A DNA stretch of 64,000 bases from the NCBI GenBank assembly GCA_003166795.1, contig PMUS01000068.1, forward strand, positions 1 through 64,000. The letters run 5' to 3'. Positions 54,546 to 63,377 of the stretch are shown in pieces. Every line of letters begins with the position of its first letter. The first letter of the stretch is position 1. The translations under genes were made by a program, and so were the position numbers. This stretch comes from Acidobacteriota bacterium. Lineage in GTDB: Bacteria; Acidobacteriota; Terriglobia; Acidiferrales; UBA7541. Below the pieces are notes generated by a model, which was given only the letters and a program-made list of their open reading frames with translations, was not told where the DNA came from and searched no databases.

Positions 54546-56435
54546 TCATTTCGCCGCGAAAGCCAGCAGCACGTTGCCCGGCATTCCGCCGCCGACGTTC
54601 GCATATCCCGATCCAACATAGAGCATCCCGTTGGCAACCGTCGGTCCCGGTCCGCCCATGGAGCCACCCTTTGCCGCGACTCCATTGACGGTGGTGAATT
54701 CCTGCACGGTATTGAATTGCCAGAGCACCTTGCCGTCTTCGGTAGAAAGAGCGCGAAGAATGCCGTCCCAGCCGCCCGTGAACACCGCGCCTGGAATTCC
54801 CGTTACTGCTGCGGACTGGCCGAATCGCAACCCTGCCTTAGTGCGGTTCTCGCCATTGGCCGTTGGCGCGCCGAGATTATCGAGCGATTCAAGCTGAGTC
54901 GTCCATGCACGCTTGCCGGTGGCGAGATCAACAGCGACAAAATTGCCGTCCTCAAGAGCGAGATAGATCCGCCTGGAATCCGTGCTTCCTCCGAAGGCAA
55001 TCTCGCCGTTATTCGGCGCGGGCTTCTCGGAAACATTCAGCCGCCAGACAACAGCTCCCTTGCGATCCGGATCGAGCGCTATTACGTCGCCGCTTTTTGG
55101 CGTGGCGAGCAGCAATCGCCCGCCACTCGGCGCGCTGACCAGCACAGGCGATGAACCGAAATCGTAATCCACGCCCAAATCCTTCGGACAGTTGTCGGTT
55201 GGCACAGGGACGCAGCCGACCATCCACGAATCGTTCTTTACTGCCTGGAAGGACCACAAAATATTTCCCGTTTGAAGGTCGAGCGCGACTACGGCGTCCG
55301 AGTTTTTCGCGGCCGGTTCGGTGAAGGCATCTCCCGTTCCGACGTAGAGCGCGTGCAGCTTCGCGTCAATCGTGGGAGAGTTCCACACCGCGCCTCCCGC
55401 GGGAGCCATCAGCTGCACTCCGGCCGAGTTTTTGCGCGTCGGCTGAGGCTTTTCCGGAATCACATACGTTCGCCAGATTTGCCGGCCCGTAGCGGCATCG
55501 AGCGCGGCCACGCTGCCGCGAAATGTGCAGCAGGGGTACGACGGAGCGGCGCTGAATGCTTCTTCTGTCGCGGCGATGGGGACGTACACGCGGCCCGCAT
55601 AGACCGTGGGCGCGCCGGTGATGCGCGCGGTGTAGTGATCGGAAAGATTTTGCGTCCAGATTTGATTTCCCGTGGCCGCGTCCACGGCGTAGGCGTTCGC
55701 GCGCATATCTCCGAAGTAGACGGCGTATTTTGTCGCGCCAGTTCCCTTTAGCGGCGCCACGCTCGGCGCGGTGCGCACGCCCGATTTCGCGTGGAAGGAC
55801 CAGTAGACGCAGCCCGTCATCGCATCGAGCGAATAGACGTAACCGATGTCGCTGCCGATGTAGACGCGACCGCCGGCGATGGTCGGCTGGCCGAATGCGG
55901 TATCCCCGTTCGGAAATCCGAAAGCCCACTTCAGCTTCAGTTGAGGAACGTCCTCTGCCGTCAGGCCTGCATTCTTGGCTGCCGCGAAACGCGTGTTGCC
56001 GCGATCGGGGCTCCATCCGTTCCACGAAGGTCCAGCGGACGGATCCATAAGCGGCGGATTGGTCGGGCAGTGATCGGGCATTGATTCCGCGCTGCCGGAA
56101 TGCTTTGCGTCGAGCGGCCGGCCGCCGAGATATTCCGCGATGAGGCGCTTTTCATCCGATGTCAATTTCTGCGCGGGCAAAGACATCGTGCCGGTCGTCA
56201 CGGCCGCGTACACGGATTCGGGTGTGAACTCCATCAGCGTTTTAAGGTCGGGCGCGCGCTCCACATGATTGGGACCGGCGTGGCAGGATGCGCAGTTCTG
56301 GTTGAACAGCGTCTGGCCGGGAGACGTCGGCAACGGCGAGGGACCCTGCGCCCGTGCGGGTGGCGCGATCGCGGAAAGCAGGATGGCGCCGCAAGCGAGC
56401 CACAGGCCGCCGAAACGGGAAATTCGCTTCGTCAC
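54546..56435 (-). CDS. Cytochrome c-PQQ propeller fusion dehydrogenase (polyvinyl-alcohol-dehydrogenase-like, copy A)
   Basis: 629 aa, same layout as the adjacent copy B: signal peptide ending PPARA, cytochrome c motif C48-A-S-C51-H52 (FNQNCASCHAGPNHVERAPD), the linker SMPDHCPTNPPLMDPSAGPS, then the propeller (NGWSPDRGNTRFAAAKNAGL, DAMTGCVYWSFHA, YPCCTFRGSVAALDAATGRQ). About half of the residues in matched blocks are identical to copy B. It is the promoter-proximal gene of the pair, translated on the minus strand. It should oxidise an alcohol in the periplasm and pass electrons through its own haem. Confidence 0.88.
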   Translation of the reverse strand: MTKRISRFGGLWLACGAILLSAIAPPARAQGPSPLPTSPGQTLFNQNCASCHAGPNHVERAPDLKTLMEFTPESVYAAVTTGTMSLPAQKLTSDEKRLIAEYLGGRPLDAKHSGSAESMPDHCPTNPPLMDPSAGPSWNGWSPDRGNTRFAAAKNAGLTAEDVPQLKLKWAFGFPNGDTAFGQPTIAGGRVYIGSDIGYVYSLDAMTGCVYWSFHAKSGVRTAPSVAPLKGTGATKYAVYFGDMRANAYAVDAATGNQIWTQNLSDHYTARITGAPTVYAGRVYVPIAATEEAFSAAPSYPCCTFRGSVAALDAATGRQIWRTYVIPEKPQPTRKNSAGVQLMAPAGGAVWNSPTIDAKLHALYVGTGDAFTEPAAKNSDAVVALDLQTGNILWSFQAVKNDSWMVGCVPVPTDNCPKDLGVDYDFGSSPVLVSAPSGGRLLLATPKSGDVIALDPDRKGAVVWRLNVSEKPAPNNGEIAFGGSTDSRRIYLALEDGNFVAVDLATGKRAWTTQLESLDNLGAPTANGENRTKAGLRFGQSAAVTGIPGAVFTGGWDGILRALSTEDGKVLWQFNTVQEFTTVNGVAAKGGSMGGPGPTVANGMLYVGSGYANVGGGMPGNVLLAFAAK

Positions 56436-56569
56436 AAGGTCCTCCGCGACAACGTCAACAGCGTTGCACCGGGCAGATCATATTGTATTCAGCGCGGTCT
56501 TTCCATTCATGTAGTGGAGTCCTTTCACCGGCTGCGGAGTTTGACCTCGCGGGCGGGCGTGCTGCTCCC

Positions 56570-58210
56570 TTACTTTTTCCCGTAATATTGTTTTGAAACG
56601 GTCAGTTCCTTGGAGGTGATGAATTCCAGCAGCGCGGGGACGCCCCTCTTCGTTTGCTCGATTCCCCGGCGGATCGCGGGAACGATTTCGCCTGGCTCGG
56701 TGACGCGCTCGCCGTGCCCGCCAAAGGCGCGTGCCATCGCGGCGTAGTCTCCCGAGATGTCCGTCGAGCGATATCTCTCCGTGGATACGGGCATGATCGG
56801 CAATTCCATCGCCATGCTGAAATTATTGAGGAGAATTGACAGGATGGGAATCCGCTCGCGCACAGCAGTTTCAAAATCCATGCCGGTGAATCCGATCGCG
56901 GCGTCGCCCCACACATTAATGCAGAGCTTTTCCGGGCGCGCGAGTTTCGCGCCCATGGCGAGGCCCAGCCCGTATCCCAGCTGCGTTGTCTTGCCCCATC
57001 CGAGATAGCTGAGCGGCTGCGTGGTGACCCAGAACGGAGCGAGCTGATCGCGCGGGCTACCCGCATCGTGCGTGACGATCGTGTTCGCCACGTCCACCGT
57101 GTGTTGCAAATCCCACAGCACGCGGTACGGCGAAAGCGGCGTTTCGCCTGAAGTAAGTTTCGGCATCCATTCCTCAAGCCACGCCTTGCGAACGGCGGCG
57201 ATTTCCGCGGCCACCGGCGAGACTCGCGGCTTCTGGATCAATCGCTCGACCTCGGCGCAAAGCACACCGAGCGTCAAATGCGCGTCGCCGATCAGGCCGA
57301 TTTCCGCGCGAACGTCCTTGTTCAGGTGGTTCGGATCAATCGTCGCGTGAATGAATTTCTTCCCGGCAGGCATGGCGATGCCGAACGCCGTCTCGGTAAA
57401 GCTGCAACCCGCGCCGAGAATCCAATCGGCTTTTTCGAGAAAATGCGGGACGGCGCGCGGAAACGCCAGGCCACCTGATCCGAGCGACAGCGGATGGTTC
57501 TCGGGAAACGCGCTTTTGCCCTGCAGGCTGGTGGCGACGGGCGCGGCCAGCAATTCCGCGAGCCGCTTGAGCGGTCCCCACGCCTGCGCGTAGTGAATTC
57601 CCTGCCCGGCGTAAATCACGGGCTGTTTCGCCTCGACAAGCGCGGCTGCGGCCCGACGCACATCCGCAATATCCGGCCCATAGCGCGCGAAGATCGCGGG
57701 CTCGTACACGAGCGGCCCGGGAATCTCCTCCGAAAAAAGGTCAACCGGAATCTCGACCAACGCGGGACCGCCGCGCCCGTTACGCAAGCGCGAAAAGGCC
57801 CGCCTGAAAATGTTGGCGATCTCAGCCGGCGACGTAATTGGCTCGGCTGATTTCGTGATCGAGCGCATGCTCGCCGTTGAATTGAAATTTGGATCAATGT
57901 GCGCGAGCCGCCGCGCATACCCCATGGGCATTACGAGTATGGGAACCGATTCGCTGTAGGCTTGCGCGACGCCGCCGAACGCGTTTTCGGAGCCAGGACC
58001 GTGCTGCATCGCGAAGACGCCGATCCTGCGCCCGCTCGTGACGCGCGACATCGCGTCCGCCATGTGCAGCCCGACCCGCTCCTGGCGGACGATCACCGGC
58101 CGTATGCCGGCGCATGCCGCCGCTTCGAGAACGTGGTTAACCGGATAGCCGAAAATAATCTCCACGCCCTCGCGCTTCAGAATCTCGGCGATCGCTTCGC
58201 CAACTTTCAT
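56570..58210 (-). CDS. ThDP-dependent enzyme (acetolactate synthase / benzoylformate decarboxylase superfamily)
   Basis: 546 aa cytoplasmic thiamin diphosphate enzyme. The N-terminal PYR domain has the catalytic Glu (E44 in VIVRQERVGLHMADAMSR); the middle domain spans about 190-330; the C-terminal PP domain holds the ThDP/Mg motif GDAAIGFTGMDFETAVRERI ... LLNN, with GDA in place of the usual GDG. The first motif is FGYPVNHVLEAA rather than FGYPGG, which separates it from true acetolactate synthases. Likely reaction: decarboxylation or carboligation of a 2-oxoacid, substrate unknown. Divergent from the FMN dehydrogenase at 58340, which makes 2-oxoacids, so a joint pathway is plausible. Confidence 0.85.
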   Translation of the reverse strand: MKVGEAIAEILKREGVEIIFGYPVNHVLEAAACAGIRPVIVRQERVGLHMADAMSRVTSGRRIGVFAMQHGPGSENAFGGVAQAYSESVPILVMPMGYARRLAHIDPNFNSTASMRSITKSAEPITSPAEIANIFRRAFSRLRNGRGGPALVEIPVDLFSEEIPGPLVYEPAIFARYGPDIADVRRAAAALVEAKQPVIYAGQGIHYAQAWGPLKRLAELLAAPVATSLQGKSAFPENHPLSLGSGGLAFPRAVPHFLEKADWILGAGCSFTETAFGIAMPAGKKFIHATIDPNHLNKDVRAEIGLIGDAHLTLGVLCAEVERLIQKPRVSPVAAEIAAVRKAWLEEWMPKLTSGETPLSPYRVLWDLQHTVDVANTIVTHDAGSPRDQLAPFWVTTQPLSYLGWGKTTQLGYGLGLAMGAKLARPEKLCINVWGDAAIGFTGMDFETAVRERIPILSILLNNFSMAMELPIMPVSTERYRSTDISGDYAAMARAFGGHGERVTEPGEIVPAIRRGIEQTKRGVPALLEFITSKELTVSKQYYGKK

Positions 58211-58339
58211 GAATGGCTCCCGGAGAAACTATATACTCGATTCGCGCGGCGCGTATAATCCCGTCGCACGCTGACCGGCGCTTGAACTTGCCGACAAACG
58301 TGTGAGGATACCCGGTAGAATGGCCGCGGCGAAAGGCAT

Positions 58340-59596
58340 TTGATTGAGCTTCCGTTCGCATCTTTGCTCGGCCGTTCGCCATTCCAGGGATTTCAGCCGA
58401 TGACTCGACAGGAACGCAGAGTTGCTTCCCCGCGCGTCGTCAATATCGGCGATCTGCGCCGCGTGGCCGAGCGCCGCCTGCCGCGCGTCGTCTTCGACTA
58501 CGTGGATGGCGGAGCGCAAGGCGAAATCACCCTGCGCGAAAATACGCGCGCCTTCGAAGAGGTCACGTTTCGTCCGCGCAACGCGGTGGCCGTGCGCGGC
58601 TGCGACCTTCGCACGAAAGTGCTCGGCACCGAGCTTTCGATGCCCATGCTACTTGCGCCAATCGGATTCAGCCGGATGCTATACCCGCAAGGCGAAATCA
58701 CTGCGGCGCGCGCCGCCGGCAAAGCGGATATCGGGTTCACGCTGACCACGATTTCGGGGTCTTCTCTCGAAGAGGTTGCGAAAGCGACGCAGGGCCCGCG
58801 CTGGTATCAGCTTTATCTAGTAGGAGGACGCGAATGCGCGGAGGCGGCGCTGGAGCGAGCCCAGAAGGCGGGTTTCACGGTGCTGGCCATGACCATAGAT
58901 ACCGGCACGTTCGGGATGCGCGAAAGGGACGTTCGCAACGAAGCAAGCGTGCTCATGGGAACCAATCAATTCGCGAAGATACGCTTCCTGCCGCACCTTC
59001 TTGCGCATGCCGAATGGCTCGCCGGGTTTCTGCGCGACGGAGGGATGCTCGAGCTTCCGAACGTGATTGTGCCGGGACGCGGACCCATGCCTCTCTCTGA
59101 AACGCAGGCCAGCCTGGCGCGCTCGGTCGTCACCTGGGATGACTTGAAATGGCTGCGCAAGGCGTGGCGCGGACCGATTGTCGTCAAGGGTGTGCTGATC
59201 GGCGACGACGCGAGGCGCGCGCTCGATGAAGGCGCTGAGGGAGTCGTCGTATCGAATCACGGCGGCAGGCAGCTCGATGGAGTGGCCGCTTCGCTGCGCG
59301 CGTTGCCGGAAATCGTCAAGGCCGTGGGCGGCCGCGCGGAAATCCTGATGGACGGAGGCATTCGGCGCGGGAGCGACATCGCGAAAGCAATCTGCCTGGG
59401 CGCGCGGGCGGTCTTGATTGGCCGCGCGTACGCCTACGGGCTGGGGGCTGCGGGCGAAGCCGGCGTGGCCAGAGCCATCGAGATCTTGCGGGCGGACCTG
59501 ATGCGCACGCTGGCGTTGTTAGGCTGTGAATCGGTTGCCGATCTAAATCGGTCCTATGTGGATGTTCCCGCGACTTGGGCAACGCTGTCTTCGTGA
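58340..59596 (+). CDS. FMN-dependent alpha-hydroxyacid dehydrogenase
   Basis: 418 aa TIM-barrel flavoprotein that oxidises L-2-hydroxyacids (lactate, mandelate, glycolate or similar) to 2-oxoacids. Family marks: DYVDGGAQGEITLRENTRAF, APIGFSRMLYPQGEI, WYQLYLVG, the Lys of IVVKGVL (K283), the catalytic His-Arg pair in VVVSNHGGRQLDG (H307, R310), and LMDGGIRRGSDIAKA for phosphate binding. Start taken at TTG 58340; ATG 58400 is an alternative that drops 20 residues and starts nearer the family N-terminus. The divergent ThDP gene and the convergent FAD oxidase gene suggest a hydroxyacid/oxoacid pathway. Confidence 0.9.
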   Translation: MIELPFASLLGRSPFQGFQPMTRQERRVASPRVVNIGDLRRVAERRLPRVVFDYVDGGAQGEITLRENTRAFEEVTFRPRNAVAVRGCDLRTKVLGTELSMPMLLAPIGFSRMLYPQGEITAARAAGKADIGFTLTTISGSSLEEVAKATQGPRWYQLYLVGGRECAEAALERAQKAGFTVLAMTIDTGTFGMRERDVRNEASVLMGTNQFAKIRFLPHLLAHAEWLAGFLRDGGMLELPNVIVPGRGPMPLSETQASLARSVVTWDDLKWLRKAWRGPIVVKGVLIGDDARRALDEGAEGVVVSNHGGRQLDGVAASLRALPEIVKAVGGRAEILMDGGIRRGSDIAKAICLGARAVLIGRAYAYGLGAAGEAGVARAIEILRADLMRTLALLGCESVADLNRSYVDVPATWATLSS

Positions 59597-59631
59597 CATC
59601 GTGGATCCTCGTCAAGCGAGACTGAGCAAGC

Positions 59632-61062
59632 TCAATCTGTTCCGCCAAAGAGCAAATGCGGCTCGACCATTTTTCCCGGGTTCATGCGGTTGTCTGGATC
59701 GAAAGCCTGCTTGATCGCGCGCATGGCGTCGAGTCCGGCGCCGTGCTCTTCTCGGAGGTACTTTATCCTGCCGGTGCCGATTCCGTGCTCGCCCGTGCAC
59801 GTGCCGCCCATCTCGAGCGCGCGGCGGATGATTTTTTCCTCGACTATTTTCGCCTCGGCTAACTCAGCGGGATTCTCGGGATCGAGGATGAAGGACATGT
59901 GAAAATTGCCGTCGCCGACGTGTCCCACAACGGGGGCTGGAAAAGGCGCCCGGGCCACGTCCTTCTTCGATTCCACGATGCAATCCGCGAGCCGCGAGAT
60001 GGGAACGCAGATGTCGGTGGTGAACATCTTCCCGCCGCGGCGAATCGCCACATTTGCGAAATAGGCCTCGTGCCGCATTTTCCAGAGCGCCTCGCGCTCC
60101 TCCGGTGAAGTAAACGATCGAAACCCTCTCCCCTTGTGTTCTTCCGCGAGTTTCCGCACGGTTTCCGCTTGATCGTTGACGCTGCGCTCGCTATCGCCGT
60201 GAAATTCAAAGAACAGGGTCGGCGCTACGGGATAATTCGTTTTCGAATAACGGTTGCACGCATCCACCTGCGCGTCGTCCATCAGTTCCATGCGGGCCAC
60301 GGGCACGCCGAGCTGAATGGTTTCGATGGCGGTCTCGACGGCGCCCCGGATGTCTTCGAACGTGCAGCTCGCCGCGGCCACTGCCTCAGGCAGCGGATGC
60401 AGGCGCACGGTAATTTCGACGATCACGCCGAGCGTGCCCTCCGCGCCGACAAAAAGATGCGTCAGGTCGTAGCCGGCCGCGGACTTGCGCGCGCGAGAGC
60501 CGGTTTTGATGATTCGGCCGTCCGCCAGAACCACGGTCAGGCCCATCACATTCTCGCGCATCGTACCGTAGCGCACAGCCGTGGTGCCGGAGGCGCGCGT
60601 GGAGGTCATTCCGCCGATCGTGGCATCGGCGCCAGGATCAATGAAGAACGTGAATCCGGTATTGGCGAGCGCCTTCACCAGTTGTTTGCGTGGTATTCCC
60701 GCTTCGACCGTGGCCTGCAGATCCTCCGCGCTGATGCGCACCACTTTGTTCATATCGCGCATGTCTATGGTAATGCCACCGTGAATCGCGTTTACCTGGG
60801 CTTCCATGGACGTGCCCGCGCCGAACGGAATCACGGGCACCTGATGCTTCGCGCTGATCTTCATGATCTCGCTGACTTCGGCGATCGAAATTGGAAAGCA
60901 GACAGCGTCAGGCAGCCCGGCCGGATGATACGACTCGCCGTGGCTGTGGTGTTCGCGAACCACCTCGGCCGTTGTGACGCGCTGGTCCAGAAGGGTTTTC
61001 AAATCGCGGATGGCAGCTCGCATTCGCTCATGGACGGGTGAAGCCAAATCTGCGCTGGCCAT
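59632..61062 (-). CDS. FAD-binding oxidase, GlcD/D-lactate dehydrogenase family
   Basis: About 476 aa FAD-linked dehydrogenase of the VAO type oxidising D-2-hydroxyacids (glycolate or D-lactate-like). The N-terminal FAD-binding domain (about 30-210) has VPVIPFGAGTSMEAQ, GADATIGGMTSTRASGTTAV and FVGAEGTLGVIVEI; the C-terminal domain has VGHVGDGNFHMSF, with the His pair, and TCTGEHGIGTGRIKYL. Start chosen at ATG 61062 because GAGAGG stands just upstream; the frame is open to 61128. It is the last gene of an operon with an ABC transporter and complements the L-specific FMN enzyme at 58340. Confidence 0.9.
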   Translation of the reverse strand: MASADLASPVHERMRAAIRDLKTLLDQRVTTAEVVREHHSHGESYHPAGLPDAVCFPISIAEVSEIMKISAKHQVPVIPFGAGTSMEAQVNAIHGGITIDMRDMNKVVRISAEDLQATVEAGIPRKQLVKALANTGFTFFIDPGADATIGGMTSTRASGTTAVRYGTMRENVMGLTVVLADGRIIKTGSRARKSAAGYDLTHLFVGAEGTLGVIVEITVRLHPLPEAVAAASCTFEDIRGAVETAIETIQLGVPVARMELMDDAQVDACNRYSKTNYPVAPTLFFEFHGDSERSVNDQAETVRKLAEEHKGRGFRSFTSPEEREALWKMRHEAYFANVAIRRGGKMFTTDICVPISRLADCIVESKKDVARAPFPAPVVGHVGDGNFHMSFILDPENPAELAEAKIVEEKIIRRALEMGGTCTGEHGIGTGRIKYLREEHGAGLDAMRAIKQAFDPDNRMNPGKMVEPHLLFGGTD

Positions 61063-61078
61063 GATGGGCCTCTCTTCC

Positions 61079-61483
61079 CTATGGTCGAATCGTGACGTCG
61101 TAGTGCAGGACCGCGCCGTCGCCGTCAACCACGGGATCGATGCGCAGCACTTGGAACGTGCGGGCCTTCAAGTCACCGACCGTTCGGCCCAAAATGTCGT
61201 GCGTCTCGCGCTCGAGTTCGGGCGTCGGCCTGGTCGCACGCTTTTGGGGCGAAAGCGCGCCAGCATCGAGACGGTAGACGCGCGTCTGGCTGCTGGAATC
61301 CTCGGAAACCAACTGCACGCTCGCGCTCTCGCCCACGCCCGATTGCGGCCGGTCGTGAAACCAGCTCCGGGGAGTCGCCAGAACGAAAATGACGATGGCG
61401 ATCACCAGCACGTCGTAGGGCCAGCTCCCCCGGTCGTAGGACCAGAAAATCGCGCGGACGATGCCTCGCCAAAAGGATCGCAT
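61079..61483 (-). CDS. Small membrane-anchored protein of unknown function
   Basis: 134 aa. An N-terminal hydrophobic helix (VLVIAIVIFVLATPRSW) anchors it, the rest being periplasmic: DRPQSGVGESASVQLVSEDS and a C-terminal beta pattern FQVLRIDPVVDGDGAVLHYD. No family recognised. It begins 1 base after the stop of the ABC ATPase gene and ends 16 bases before the FAD oxidase, so it is part of the same operon. A role as accessory subunit of the transporter is possible but unsupported. Confidence 0.6.
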   Translation of the reverse strand: MRSFWRGIVRAIFWSYDRGSWPYDVLVIAIVIFVLATPRSWFHDRPQSGVGESASVQLVSEDSSSQTRVYRLDAGALSPQKRATRPTPELERETHDILGRTVGDLKARTFQVLRIDPVVDGDGAVLHYDVTIRP

Positions 61484-61484
61484 C

Positions 61485-62171
61485 TCAGGAGTGGGCGGCC
61501 GAGCCGTTCACGACCATGCCATCGCGCATATGCAGCACGCGATCCCCATAGGTCGCGGCTTCGGGATTGTGCGTGATCATCACGATTGTCTGGCCGAGGT
61601 CCTTGTTGAGCTGCCGCAACAGCGCGAGCACGGATTCAGAGCTTTTCGAATCAAGATTGCCGGTCGGCTCATCGGCTAGGACAATTTTCGGCTCGCTGAT
61701 GATGGCGCGCGCCAGTGCCACGCGCTGTTGTTCGCCACCGGAAAGCTCCGATGGCTTGTGGCGCAGGCGCTCAGTCAAGCCCAGCAGGCTGGCGACCGCT
61801 TCGAAGCGGTGCGGATCGAAGCCGTTTCCATGGATGTGCTGCGCGAGAGTGATGTTGTGATACGTATCGAGGGTCGGCAGCAGGTTAAATCGCTGGAACA
61901 CAAAGCCAACTTTGTGGCGGCGCAGCAGGGTTCGCGCAGCATCGCTCATTTCCGTGAGGTCGTTCCCATCGAGCAGCACGCGCCCGCGAGTAGCCTGCGC
62001 CAAACCCCCGATCACATGCAGTAGCGTTGACTTACCGCATCCCGAAGGCCCCATGATCGAAACGAATTCGCCGGGAAGAATGGAGATGCTGACGCCGCGC
62101 AGCGCCGGGACCTCGATCCGGCCCATGCGGTACATTTTCCACAGGTTTTCAGTCTTGAGTATCGGCTCCAA
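61485..62171 (-). CDS. ABC transporter ATP-binding protein (MacB/LolD-like)
   Basis: 228 aa ATPase: Walker [10 protein letters not shown] (41-49), Q-loop in [19 protein letters not shown], signature [14 protein letters not shown], Walker [15 protein letters not shown] and the His switch in [12 protein letters not shown]. This set, with the LDS extension after Walker B, is typical of the MacB/LolD/FtsE group that pairs with FtsX-type permeases. It lies 105 bases after the permease gene and 1 base before the 134 aa gene. It powers the permease at 62277; export of a lipoprotein or an amphiphile is likely. Confidence 0.93.
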   Translation of the reverse strand: MEPILKTENLWKMYRMGRIEVPALRGVSISILPGEFVSIMGPSGCGKSTLLHVIGGLAQATRGRVLLDGNDLTEMSDAARTLLRRHKVGFVFQRFNLLPTLDTYHNITLAQHIHGNGFDPHRFEAVASLLGLTERLRHKPSELSGGEQQRVALARAIISEPKIVLADEPTGNLDSKSSESVLALLRQLNKDLGQTIVMITHNPEAATYGDRVLHMRDGMVVNGSAAHS

Positions 62172-62276
62172 CGCCTACTCCCCCGCGAGCGATCATGCCT
62201 ATCAGGATGTAATTAGTCTAGCCGCGATATGCGTTTCTGCATAGTGCGGCCCACGGTGGGAGTTCATTTCACGGGC

Positions 62277-63377
62277 CTAATCGTAGGCGAGCGCTTCAAC
62301 CGGATCTTTGCGGCTGGCAAGCCACGCCGGATACGAAGCGCCTAGAAGGCCCCCGGCCACGGCGATCAGCCCGGCAAGGAGAATCCACTTCAAGCTGATC
62401 AAGATCGTCAACGAGGGAAAAAGTTTGAGGAAAATCTCGCGCAACAGGAAGCTCAGGCCCACGCCGCCCACAACACCGCCCAGGCACAACAGCGTGGTTT
62501 CACTAAGGATGATCTCGACGATGTATCCCTTCGACGCGCCGAGCGATTTCAGCACGCCGATCTCGCGCGTGCGCTCGATGATCGTGGTGTACATCGAGAG
62601 AAAGGTCACCAGAAATCCGATCGCAACCGCGATCCCGATCATGACGTTGATAAACGCGCCCAGCCCCGGCAAATTCGACGACGTCATCAACGAGATGTAA
62701 TCTTTCAGTGGACGGATTTCGTAGTGCGGCAGCAGACCGCGGACCTCGTCCGTCACAGCGGGCGTGTGGTCGGTGCGGTCGCACTTGATGAAGAACACGG
62801 AAGCCTTGTCTCGCGCGCCGGACATTTCCTGCAGCGTGGACATCAGCACGAATAGGCGCGCGCCTTTGCCATGCTCGACGATGCCGGCCACATGAAAATC
62901 ATGCTCGAGGATGTGAAGCGTCTGCCCGACTTTTACCTTCTTCGCTCGCGCATAAACGTCGTCCACCAGAATATCGTTCGGGTCCTGGAGTTCCGTCCCG
63001 CCATGTACTACGAATCCGCCCGAGACCGCGCGGAACGAGTCGGGCTGGATGCCGTACACAATATCGAGTCCGTTGACGGAATTAAACTGCACGAGCACGG
63101 GCGCGACCGCTTGCACGTATTCCAGCTCCTGCAATTTGTCGCCAATCGCGATCGGCATGGGAGCGCCGCTGAACGCCATGAAGACAGACGCCGAGGGAGG
63201 CTGTACCATGATGTCCGCGCCAACGCCTTCGGTGCGTTTGGCGGATTCAAGCAGCAGGCCGCTCGTCAGCCCTACCACAATGATGACGAGCGTAACCTCC
63301 ACCGCCACTGCAATGATCGTGATCGCGGTGCGGACCGGCCGGTGCCGGGCGTTCTGCAGGATCATGTGCCCGATCAA
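62277..63377 (-). CDS. ABC transporter permease, FtsX/MacB type
   Basis: 366 aa permease with the MacB layout: TM1 (VRTAITIIAVAVEVTLVIIV), a periplasmic domain of about 200 residues (MacB_PCD), then three C-terminal helices of the FtsX domain (VMIGIAVAIGFLVTFLSMYT, ILSETTLLCLGGVVGGVGLS, LIAVAGGLLGASYPAWLASR) including the SLGASKGYIVEIILSETTLL linker. The start overlaps the preceding lipoprotein-like gene by 4 bases, so translation is coupled. It forms a transporter with the ATPase at 61485, probably a dimer of two such chains. Confidence 0.92.
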   Translation of the reverse strand: MIGHMILQNARHRPVRTAITIIAVAVEVTLVIIVVGLTSGLLLESAKRTEGVGADIMVQPPSASVFMAFSGAPMPIAIGDKLQELEYVQAVAPVLVQFNSVNGLDIVYGIQPDSFRAVSGGFVVHGGTELQDPNDILVDDVYARAKKVKVGQTLHILEHDFHVAGIVEHGKGARLFVLMSTLQEMSGARDKASVFFIKCDRTDHTPAVTDEVRGLLPHYEIRPLKDYISLMTSSNLPGLGAFINVMIGIAVAIGFLVTFLSMYTTIIERTREIGVLKSLGASKGYIVEIILSETTLLCLGGVVGGVGLSFLLREIFLKLFPSLTILISLKWILLAGLIAVAGGLLGASYPAWLASRKDPVEALAYD

